Source: Prolixibacteraceae bacterium
GTDB taxonomy: Bacteria > Bacteroidota > Bacteroidia > Bacteroidales > Prolixibacteraceae
DNA length: 5,247 nucleotides
Reading direction: 5' to 3'
Assembly: GCA_016931875.1 (NCBI GenBank)
Contig: JAFGDX010000164.1
Location: 1 to 5,247 of the forward strand
Under the pieces are notes generated by a model. The model was given only the letters and a program-made list of their open reading frames with translations. It searched no databases and was not told where the DNA came from. The translations under genes were made by a program, and so were the position numbers. Of the stretch, positions 1 to 5,247 are shown in pieces (position 1 is the first letter of the stretch; each line of letters opens with the position of its first letter).

Positions 1-786
1 GAGCCGTCAATGGCGGCTGTCGCAAAAATACCGGAAACCAACCAGCTGGCAGAAAAAGCCGGCGAGGCTGTTCCTACCAATGACACACAAATACGTATTC
101 GGGGTGTTGCCACATTTCGCAGTACCAACACCCAAAAAGACTCCGGTATAATGCGCTTTGTACAAACATCGGATTTGATTGAAAGCGGGCAAAAAACAGT
201 TCGCGGAAAAGTGATTTCACAGGACGACAGCCTGCCGCTTGCAGGTGCTACCATTGTTGAAAAAGGCTCTTTAAACGGCACGGTTTCCGATATGGATGGC
301 AACTTCAGCCTGCAACTGACAAATGAAACTGACAGTACTTTGGTGGCCAGTTTTGTTGGCATGCAAAACGCCGAATTTAATCCTTCCGGCGATTCGCTGG
401 TTGTGGTAGCGCTTCAACCTTCTGAAATGGCACAAAACGAGATGGTGGTAATTGGTTACGGCACAATCGGGGAAAATAAAAATGAGCAAACCAATCAATA
501 TGCACAACCGGTGGGTGGAATGGATAATTTTGAAAAATATGTAAAAGAAAATGCCATTTTACCGGAAAATTACCCCTCAAAAAGAGCGGTTGTAAAAGTG
601 AAACTTCATTTAAATTCCGGTGGAAAAATCATCAAAATCGTGAACATAAACAACAGCGGGCAGGAACTGTTTGAAAAGACCAAACAAATCATTCTGAACG
701 GGCCTGACTGGGTCCCGGAAATAAAAAACGGTAAAAACGTGGAAAGTGAAACGGAGTTGAGAATTGTATTCAAAAAAGCTAAATAG
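1..786 (+). CDS. Carboxypeptidase-regulatory-like / TonB C-terminal-like envelope protein (5' end missing)
   Basis: The reading frame is open from base 1 (Glu-Pro-Ser precede the first Met at position 10), so the true start is probably upstream and this is the C-terminal part. Numbering from that Met, residues 1-60 are polar and unassigned. Residues 62-136 form a carboxypeptidase-D regulatory-like beta-sandwich (VRGKVIS, LPLAGATIVEKG, NGTVSDMDGNFSL), the fold found at the N-terminus of SusC/TonB-dependent receptors. Residues 146-152 read VVIGYGT, the SusC-type motif that normally follows that fold. Residues 172-255 resemble a TonB C-terminal domain (GGMDNFEKYVKEN, VVKVKLHLNSGGKI, GPDWVPEIKNG). 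No membrane segment is visible; one is expected upstream because the TonB-like fold works in the periplasm. Bacteroidota proteins of this kind occur as anti-sigma-like partners of ECF sigma factors or as C-terminal parts of BlaR1/M56 proteins; which applies here cannot be seen. The next gene starts directly after its TAG stop. Confidence 0.8.
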   Translation, partial: EPSMAAVAKIPETNQLAEKAGEAVPTNDTQIRIRGVATFRSTNTQKDSGIMRFVQTSDLIESGQKTVRGKVISQDDSLPLAGATIVEKGSLNGTVSDMDGNFSLQLTNETDSTLVASFVGMQNAEFNPSGDSLVVVALQPSEMAQNEMVVIGYGTIGENKNEQTNQYAQPVGGMDNFEKYVKENAILPENYPSKRAVVKVKLHLNSGGKIIKIVNINNSGQELFEKTKQIILNGPDWVPEIKNGKNVESETELRIVFKKAK

Positions 787-1533
787 ATGAATAAAAACAT
801 TATTGTTACCGGCGGCGCCCAGGGAATCGGAAAAATTATTTCGCTGGAGTTGCTAAGAAATGGGTATGCTGTTTCGGTTTTTGAAATTGACAAGCAAGCT
901 GCAGAAGAATTCAAAGCTGAAACCCATTCGGATAAAATTGAATTTTTTATCACCGATGTTTCGGATGAAAAAAGTGTTCAGAATTCGATTCTGGCGTCGG
1001 TACAAAAAACAGGAAACATATCCGGGCTGATCAACAATGCAGCCATTCATGCCAACAAACCGTTAACAGAGCTTACATTTGAAGAGTGGAACCGGGTAAT
1101 TGGAGTCAATCTTTCCGGTGCTTTTTTGTGTGCAAAATACACTGTGCCCCATCTCAAACAAACAGGGGGCAGCATCATTAATCTTTGCTCCACCCGGGCT
1201 TTTCAGTCGGAACCTGACACCGAGGCTTATTCAGCCAGCAAAGGGGGTATTTTTGCATTAACACATTCACTTGCCATGAGTTTGGGGCCTGAAATCAGGG
1301 TAAATTCCATCAGTCCGGGCTGGATTGATGTTTCGGGCATTCGAAAAAAATCGGAAGCAAAACCCTACCTGCAAACGTTGGCAGACAAGGCGCAGCACCC
1401 TGCCGGACGGGTGGGAACTGCAACAGATATTTCAAATTTGATATTGTTCCTGTTAAATCCAGAAAACAGTTTCATTACCGGCCAAAACTTTACTGTGGAT
1501 GGCGGGATGACACGAAAAATGATTTATGTTTAA
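787..1533 (+). CDS. Short-chain dehydrogenase/reductase (classical SDR, NAD-type)
   Basis: This 248-residue protein has the length and motif order of a classical SDR, a cytosolic NAD(P)-dependent alcohol/ketone oxidoreductase. The dinucleotide-binding TGGAQGIG lies at residues 8-15. An acidic residue ends the second strand (Glu33 in VFEID), which in this family favours NAD(H) over NADP(H). NNAA is at 83-86. The catalytic tetrad is complete with canonical spacing: Asn108, Ser135, Tyr148 and Lys152 (YSASK). The PGW turn is at 177-179 and the C-terminal GQNFTVDGGMT at 232-242, followed by a short tail ending RKMIYV. The substrate cannot be deduced; sugar, polyol or 3-oxoacyl substrates are all possible for this fold. 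The ATG is the base after the preceding TAG stop (TAGATG), so translational coupling is likely and no separate promoter or Shine-Dalgarno site is evident. Its 3' end is followed closely, or overlapped by 8 bp, by the phosphoesterase gene. Confidence 0.93.
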   Translation: MNKNIIVTGGAQGIGKIISLELLRNGYAVSVFEIDKQAAEEFKAETHSDKIEFFITDVSDEKSVQNSILASVQKTGNISGLINNAAIHANKPLTELTFEEWNRVIGVNLSGAFLCAKYTVPHLKQTGGSIINLCSTRAFQSEPDTEAYSASKGGIFALTHSLAMSLGPEIRVNSISPGWIDVSGIRKKSEAKPYLQTLADKAQHPAGRVGTATDISNLILFLLNPENSFITGQNFTVDGGMTRKMIYV

Positions 1534-1564
1534 AGTGTCTCGCAAATGCGCAAAAGATAAACAA

Positions 1565-2473
1565 ATGAATCGAAAACAAATGAAGGTAAAATCCGCGTTG
1601 CAATACAGTATTATTTTTTTGATTATGAGTTTGAGTCAACCAACAAAATCGCAAATTGAGTTCGGCGTATTTGCCGATTGCCAGTACTGCGACTGTGAAA
1701 CCTGGAAAGACCGGTTTTACCGAAATTCGCCCGCCAAACTGAGTGAATGTGTCGATACATTTAACCAAAATAAAAACATTGCCTTTGTAGTGGGTTTGGG
1801 CGACCTCATTGACAGGGATTTTTCAAGTTTCGACACACTTCAGCCGGTTTTGCAGCGGTTAAACACGCGTGTTTATCATGTAATTGGCAACCACGATCTG
1901 GAGGTGGAAAACATTCATTATGAAAAGGTGCCCGAAAAGCTTCAGCTTTCCAAAACCTGGTATTCGTTTGAGCGGGCGGGCTGGCGTTTTATTTTTCTGG
2001 ACGGGAATGACATTACGTTTCATTCCAACAATACGGAGGTTGTAAAACAGGCCGAACAAATGACCGGAAAACTGAAAGAAAAAAATAAACCAAATTTTCA
2101 CGAATGGAACGGTGGAATTGGCTGTGAACAACTTGCATGGCTGGAAGAGCAGCTTCGGCAGGCGCAAAAACAAAATCAGCAGGTAATTTTATTTTGCCAC
2201 TACCCGCTTTTGCCGCTTGAAGCACACACGCTGTGGAACTCGGAAGAAGTTTTAGCCATTCTGAAAAAATACGACGGTGTAAAATGCTGGATGAACGGAC
2301 ACAATCATTCGGGAAATTATGTTCTGTGGGAAGGAATTCACTTTTTGAATTTAAAAGGAATGGTTGAAACCCAAAGTTCAAATGCATTTGCCGTGGTAAA
2401 ACTCACTTCCAAAAGCATTGAGGTAAAAGGTTACGGAAACGAGCCCCGGCGCCGGTTATCGCTCACAAAATAA
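1565..2473 (+). CDS. Exported ADPRM-like metallophosphoesterase (ADP-ribose/CDP-alcohol diphosphatase family)
   Basis: This is a calcineurin-like metallophosphoesterase. With the start chosen here (302 residues), metal-site motifs are D38-x-Q40 in FADCQYCD, GDLID at 79-83, GNHD at 108-111, H212 in FCHYPL, and GHNHSG at 245-250. The Gln in place of the usual DxH His, the RFYRNS block (50-55), NGGIGCEQLAWL (182-193) and LNLKGMVET (near 261-269) match Mn-dependent ADP-ribose/CDP-alcohol diphosphatase (human ADPRM, as I recall its sequence). That family cleaves the pyrophosphate of ADP-ribose and CDP-alcohols; activity on these here is inferred. Residues 10-29 form a hydrophobic signal peptide with a likely cut after Thr-Lys-Ser, so a periplasmic or secreted enzyme is expected. 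An in-frame ATG at 1526 overlaps the SDR gene by 8 bp but gives an overlong n-region; ATG 1580 is the other good start. Probably the last gene of the operon. Confidence 0.88.
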   Translation: MNRKQMKVKSALQYSIIFLIMSLSQPTKSQIEFGVFADCQYCDCETWKDRFYRNSPAKLSECVDTFNQNKNIAFVVGLGDLIDRDFSSFDTLQPVLQRLNTRVYHVIGNHDLEVENIHYEKVPEKLQLSKTWYSFERAGWRFIFLDGNDITFHSNNTEVVKQAEQMTGKLKEKNKPNFHEWNGGIGCEQLAWLEEQLRQAQKQNQQVILFCHYPLLPLEAHTLWNSEEVLAILKKYDGVKCWMNGHNHSGNYVLWEGIHFLNLKGMVETQSSNAFAVVKLTSKSIEVKGYGNEPRRRLSLTK

Positions 2474-2501
2474 TCAGGCACCAACCAAATGCTTTATCCG
2501 G

Positions 2502-2538
2502 AAACATTATAAATCGCTGACTAAAAAAACATTATAAA
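2502..2538. repeat. Exact 12-bp direct repeat in the kinase upstream region
   Basis: AAACATTATAAA occurs at 2502-2513 and again at 2527-2538, a 25-bp start-to-start period with a 13-bp spacer. Both copies lie in the 114-bp gap between the phosphoesterase and the histidine kinase, 50 to 86 bp before the kinase ATG. Tandem half-sites of this size can be a regulator-binding site. A one-mismatch -7 element, TATATTTA, sits just downstream at 2547-2554, but I see no TTG at the -33 position. The rest of the gap is AT-rich and holds no gene or clear terminator. The repeat is seen directly; an operator role is inference. Confidence 0.4.
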
Positions 2539-2587
2539 AGTTTTATTATATTTATTCCCAAAAACGATTAATAACTTATCCTGTCAA

Positions 2588-3931
2588 ATGAAACGCAGAT
2601 ACAAATTCGAATACAGAATCACAATGGCCTACTTGCTGATTGGTGGTTTGTGGATTATTTTTTCGGATAAAATCCTGCTTCTCCTGGTAAATGACAGTGT
2701 AAGCCTTACCCAGCTTCAAACATTTAAAGGCTGGTTTTACGTAGTTGTAACCGGTGTATTGTTTTACCTTCTTTTAAAACGGCACCTCGACAGGCTGAGA
2801 AAAGCAGAAAAAGAAGCCAAAGAAAGCGATCGGCTGAAAACATCGTTCCTCCAAAATATTTCGCATGAAATACGCACACCCATGAACGGAATTATTGGCT
2901 TTGCCAGTTTGCTGGAACACGAACACCTAAACGAAGAGCAAAAAAAGGAGTATATAAAAATCATAACCAGGTCATCCAAACAACTGCTTTCAGTTGTAAA
3001 CGATGTGCTCGACATTTCAATGATCCAGTCGGGGAATATCAAAGTAAGCAACGATGTAACCAACATTAACGACCTGCTGGAAGAAATATACAGTGTGTTT
3101 AAACCCCGCATCAAACCTGAAATCCGTTTTATCCTTACCAAAGGGCTCGATAACAAATCGGTTGTTGTACTTACCGATGTTGCCAAACTCAGGCAAATAT
3201 TGTTTAACCTGCTTAGCAATGCACTGAAATTTACAGACCAGGGATACATTGAATTTGGCTACTATATAAAACAAAACAAACTCAAATTTTATGTTGAAGA
3301 CACCGGGATTGGAATCAAAAAAGAGTTGCATGAAAAAATATTCGACCGGTTTCAGAAAGCAGACAACAATGTCATGAAATTGTACGATGGTGTTGGATTG
3401 GGGCTGGCCATTTGCAAAGGAAATGTCGATTTGCTCGGGGGTAAAATTGGTGTTGAATCGGAAGAAGGAAAAGGTTCGCGGTTTTATTTTACCATCCCTT
3501 ACATTTCAGACCTGAAAAATGCTGCCCAGTCGCCTGAAGAACACATCACAACTTCTCTGAAAGAAAATTCGGTAATCCTTGTTGTTGAAGATGACAAGGC
3601 AAACATCAACTATATAAAAGAAATTTTAAAACGGGCCGGAATAAATTTTGCCGTGGCCGAAAACGGACAACAGGCCGTTGAAATGTGCCGAAACCAGAAA
3701 AACATTTTTTTGGTGCTCATGGATTTAAAAATGCCCGTTATGGATGGCTACCAGGCAACCCGGCAAATTAAAAACTTTCGGGCCGACCTCCCCATTGTGG
3801 CACAAACCGCATTTGCCTTTGAAGAAGAAAAACAAAAAGTGCTCGACTCCGGGTTCGATAACTACATCTCAAAACCGTTTAACCGCGAGGAGCTGTTGCG
3901 AATTATAAAAGAATACCAGCGCTACAGTTAA
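2588..3931 (+). CDS. Membrane hybrid histidine kinase with C-terminal receiver domain
   Basis: This 447-residue protein has the order: two membrane helices (about 13-34 and 49-64) joined by a roughly 14-residue extracytoplasmic loop, a coiled-coil linker (66-85), a HisKA dimerisation domain with phosphoacceptor His93 in SHEIRTPMNG, a HATPase_c domain, and a receiver. ATP-binding motifs are the N-box LLSNALKFT (Asn211), G1 box DTGIGI (238-243), F-box FDRF (252-255) and G2 box GVGLGLAI (268-275). The receiver (about 328-445) is complete: acidic pair Asp335/Asp336, phosphoacceptor Asp379 in MDLKMP, Thr407 and Lys429 in SKPF. It should autophosphorylate His93 and pass phosphate to Asp379; the signal and final target are unknown. 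There is no PAS or periplasmic sensor domain, no HPt and no DNA-binding output, and no response regulator beside it, so an HPt or regulator elsewhere is inferred. The ATG at 2588 places the first helix normally after a basic n-region. Confidence 0.95.
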   Translation: MKRRYKFEYRITMAYLLIGGLWIIFSDKILLLLVNDSVSLTQLQTFKGWFYVVVTGVLFYLLLKRHLDRLRKAEKEAKESDRLKTSFLQNISHEIRTPMNGIIGFASLLEHEHLNEEQKKEYIKIITRSSKQLLSVVNDVLDISMIQSGNIKVSNDVTNINDLLEEIYSVFKPRIKPEIRFILTKGLDNKSVVVLTDVAKLRQILFNLLSNALKFTDQGYIEFGYYIKQNKLKFYVEDTGIGIKKELHEKIFDRFQKADNNVMKLYDGVGLGLAICKGNVDLLGGKIGVESEEGKGSRFYFTIPYISDLKNAAQSPEEHITTSLKENSVILVVEDDKANINYIKEILKRAGINFAVAENGQQAVEMCRNQKNIFLVLMDLKMPVMDGYQATRQIKNFRADLPIVAQTAFAFEEEKQKVLDSGFDNYISKPFNREELLRIIKEYQRYS

Positions 3932-3939
3932 CTTCGGTT

Positions 3940-3947
3940 TACATTTG
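3940..3947 (+). promoter_or_regulatory. Possible -7 promoter element before the dehydratase gene
   Basis: TACATTTG fits the Bacteroidota -7 consensus TAnnTTTG exactly and lies 9 bp after the kinase stop codon, which would give a leader of roughly 85 nt for the dehydratase gene. No TTG is present at the expected -33 distance, where the sequence is the end of the kinase gene. This is a weak call on one element. If it is wrong, the small gene is probably transcribed from the kinase promoter. Confidence 0.28.
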
Positions 3948-4038
3948 CCTCTTCTTTATAAGGTGGTTTTCCATTTTTTTATTGAACTCCTTTGAATCCT
4001 GTTCGTTACTTAATACAGAAACCATTACATTTTGAATT

Positions 4039-4278
4039 ATGAGCTGGAAAACAGAGGAAAAATACCTGGAAAAAGAGTTTGCTTTTTCCAATTTTGTGGA
4101 GGCCGTAAAATTTGTTGATACAATTGTTCCGCTTGCCGAAGAGATGGATCACCACCCCGATATTTTAATCCATTCGTACAAAAAAGTAAAAGTGATGCTG
4201 TTTACCCACAGCGAAAATAAAATTACGGACAAGGATTATACGCTGGCAAAAAAAATTGATGAAACTGTTTCGTCCTAA
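4039..4278 (+). CDS. 4a-hydroxytetrahydrobiopterin dehydratase (pterin-4a-carbinolamine dehydratase)
   Basis: This 79-residue protein belongs to the PCD/DCoH family, which dehydrates 4a-hydroxytetrahydrobiopterin to quinonoid dihydrobiopterin during aromatic amino acid hydroxylation. The active-site block is MDHHPDI (His38, His39, Pro40), followed by His57 in LFTHSEN and Asp66 in TDKDYTLAKKID. These align with the His-His-Pro, His and Asp of the mammalian enzyme, and the His57-Asp66 spacing is identical. Differences are an extra residue between HHPD and the Tyr-Lys-Lys-Val strand, and Asn-Lys where many members have Ala-Gly or Gly-Gly before the LT/IT. The N-terminus is about 20 residues shorter than in animal proteins. 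The protein is cytosolic, with no signal peptide. No phenylalanine hydroxylase gene is in the window, so the pathway partner is unknown and a pterin-repair or other pterin role remains possible. The nearest gene downstream is convergent, 72 bp away. Confidence 0.9.
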   Translation: MSWKTEEKYLEKEFAFSNFVEAVKFVDTIVPLAEEMDHHPDILIHSYKKVKVMLFTHSENKITDKDYTLAKKIDETVSS

Positions 4279-4342
4279 ATTTTAATTACAAGCCAAATAC
4301 TTTCAGTAAATGGCAGTGCAGTCAGAAATCAATTTATCCAAA

Positions 4343-4375
4343 AAAGGTTTTTACTCTTTTTGTTTGTAAACCTTT
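4343..4375 (-). terminator. Weak hairpin with T-run at the 3' end of the GH16 gene
   Basis: AAAGGTTT (4343-4350) and AAACCTTT (4368-4375) are perfect 8-bp inverted arms around a 17-nt loop. Read on the minus strand, the second arm runs into a stretch of six T residues, as in an intrinsic terminator. Against this, the stem has only two G-C pairs and its first arm and the loop lie in the last codons of the GH16 gene, including the stop. It sits between two convergent genes, where a terminator is expected. Seen as an inverted repeat; its function is inferred. Confidence 0.28.
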
Positions 4376-5181
4376 ACATAATCGATGTAATACTTCTGCG
4401 GAAAAATTGTTTCATCAATTCCCTGCTGACCTCCCCAGCCACCGCCAATGGCAAGGTTTATTATCAGGTAGTGTGGCTTGTCAAACGGCCATGTGTCGTT
4501 TCCGGTCTGTTCGTTTTTAAACGAAAAGTACAACGAATCATCCACATAAAAATCGATGTGGTTCTCAAACCACTCTATGGTGTAAATATGAAAATCATTG
4601 TATGGTTTTGAAACGGTAATTTTATTCCCCTTGTTGGTTCCCAAAACATGGTTGTAGGCTTTTGTATGCACATTGGCATGAATGACATCCGGATCAAAAC
4701 CCACGTTCTCCATAATATCAATTTCGCCACAGGCAGGCCAGCCTGTTCCGGTTTTTATGTTTGTTCCCAGCATCCAGATAGCCGGCCAGGTGCCGCGCCC
4801 TGTAGGAAGTTTTGCCCGCACTTCCACCCTTCCGTACAACACATTTTTTTTGTTGAAGGTATTTATACTGGCCGAGGTAATCCCATTCCCGTTCCAGTTG
4901 TCTTTCCGCGCCTCAATAACCAGGTTGCCATTTTCAACCCTCGCATTTTCGGCTCTTTTTTCAGTATAATACTGTGCTTCGTTATTCCGGATATACCCCA
5001 CTTCGTATGACCAGATATTTTCGTTGGGCAGTCCATCGGTTTCAAAATTATCTTCCCAAACCAACTCCCACTCAACTTTTTCTTTTTCCTGAAAACGAAT
5101 TTCCCCGGGTTTGAAATCATTGGTTTTGGCGCAGACGAACAAAACTGCTCCACTTGCTATACACGACAAAATCAATTTCAT
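4351..5181 (-). CDS. Exported GH16 beta-glucanase (laminarinase-type)
   Basis: This 276-residue protein is a single-domain glycoside hydrolase family 16 enzyme. The catalytic signature GEIDIMEN places the nucleophile Glu153, assisting Asp155 and acid/base Glu158 in the ExDxxE form typical of the laminarinase/licheninase branch. Other family blocks are WELVWEDNF (38-46), NNEAQYYT (66-73), LYGRVEVRAKLP (115-126), GTWPAIWML (130-138), HANVHT (168-173), WPFDKPHYLIINLAIGGGWGG (231-251) and the final strand YYIDYVKVY (264-272). The likely reaction is endo-hydrolysis of beta-1,3 or mixed beta-1,3/1,4 glucans such as laminarin; exact specificity cannot be read. Residues 1-18 form a signal peptide. 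Cleavage after Val-Cys-Ala is plausible, but Cys17 in LFVC could be a poor lipobox, so secreted and lipoprotein forms are both open. There is no carbohydrate-binding module or C-terminal sorting domain. No SusC/SusD pair is visible beside it. It faces the dehydratase gene. Confidence 0.94.
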   Translation of the reverse strand: MKLILSCIASGAVLFVCAKTNDFKPGEIRFQEKEKVEWELVWEDNFETDGLPNENIWSYEVGYIRNNEAQYYTEKRAENARVENGNLVIEARKDNWNGNGITSASINTFNKKNVLYGRVEVRAKLPTGRGTWPAIWMLGTNIKTGTGWPACGEIDIMENVGFDPDVIHANVHTKAYNHVLGTNKGNKITVSKPYNDFHIYTIEWFENHIDFYVDDSLYFSFKNEQTGNDTWPFDKPHYLIINLAIGGGWGGQQGIDETIFPQKYYIDYVKVYKQKE

Positions 5182-5200
5182 TTTGAATAATTTAGTTTTT

Positions 5201-5208
5201 CAAAAATA
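5201..5208 (-). promoter_or_regulatory. -7 promoter element of the GH16 gene
   Basis: On the minus strand these bases read TATTTTTG, an exact fit to the Bacteroidota -7 consensus TAnnTTTG. The element ends 19 nt before the GH16 ATG, implying a short A-rich leader without a Shine-Dalgarno site, as is usual in this phylum. The expected -33 TTG is not present; the sequence about 19-20 bp upstream is T-rich (ATTT). Position and orientation make this the best promoter candidate in the window, but the flanking DNA is very AT-rich, so a chance match is possible. Confidence 0.42.
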
Positions 5209-5247
5209 ACTTTTTTAAGTGAATTTTAAATCTTTATGAAATACGGC

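Noticed and set aside
606..953. Minus-strand open frame of about 115 codons across the junction of the first two genes
   Set aside because: Both plus-strand genes have clear domain motifs across this stretch, and the antisense product has none.
2446..2455. Perfect 10-bp palindrome CCGGCGCCGG near the end of the phosphoesterase gene
   Set aside because: It falls in the Pro-Arg-Arg-Arg codons, has no loop and no following T-run, so it is explained by coding content rather than a terminator or binding site.
2764..3249. Minus-strand open frame of about 161 codons opposite the histidine kinase
   Set aside because: It is rich in Ser and Leu, as expected for the antisense of HisKA/HATPase codons, and the plus-strand protein is unambiguous.
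4026..4034. TACATTTTG, resembling a -7 promoter element, just before the dehydratase ATG
   Set aside because: It has one base too many for TAnnTTTG and ends only 4 nt before the start codon, leaving no room for a normal leader.
4648..5010. Plus-strand open frame of about 120 codons inside the GH16 region
   Set aside because: It lies wholly antisense to a gene with complete GH16 catalytic motifs, and its translation shows no recognisable domain.
5236..5247. Plus-strand ATG at the right edge (Met-Lys-Tyr-Gly) that could begin a divergent gene
   Set aside because: Only four codons are visible and there is no supporting promoter or motif, so it cannot be told from a chance ATG.

Overview
The window looks like chromosomal DNA from a member of the Bacteroidota, probably a marine or sediment Marinilabiliales-type organism; the order is inference. 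Evidence: AT-rich A-tract leaders without clear Shine-Dalgarno sites, matches to the Bacteroidota -7 promoter element TAnnTTTG, a carboxypeptidase-regulatory-like domain followed by the SusC-type GYGT motif, and a GH16 laminarinase-type enzyme. No RNA gene, insertion sequence, CRISPR array or phage gene is visible.

Layout. (a) Positions 1-2473, + strand, form a tight three-gene run: the 3' part of an envelope protein (carboxypeptidase-regulatory-like domain, GYGT motif, TonB C-terminal-like domain; 5' end outside the window), a classical NAD-type short-chain dehydrogenase starting on the base after the previous stop codon, and an exported metallophosphoesterase that closely resembles Mn-dependent ADP-ribose/CDP-alcohol diphosphatase (the vertebrate ADPRM family). 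(b) After a 114-bp AT-rich gap holding an exact 12-bp direct repeat comes a membrane hybrid histidine kinase (2588-3931, +) with a minimal two-helix sensor and a C-terminal receiver. (c) After another 107 bp comes a small pterin-4a-carbinolamine dehydratase (4039-4278, +). (d) A convergent minus-strand gene (4351-5181) encodes an exported GH16 beta-glucanase, with a good -7 promoter element just upstream of its start.

The genes do not form one obvious pathway. The first three are probably co-transcribed. The kinase, dehydratase and glucanase look like separate units, although kinase and dehydratase could share a transcript. I see no clear new defence or mobile system. The items most worth a second look are the first protein, which combines a receptor-side motif with a TonB-like domain; the exported ADPRM-like enzyme with a Cys-rich active-site loop; and the direct repeat in front of the kinase.
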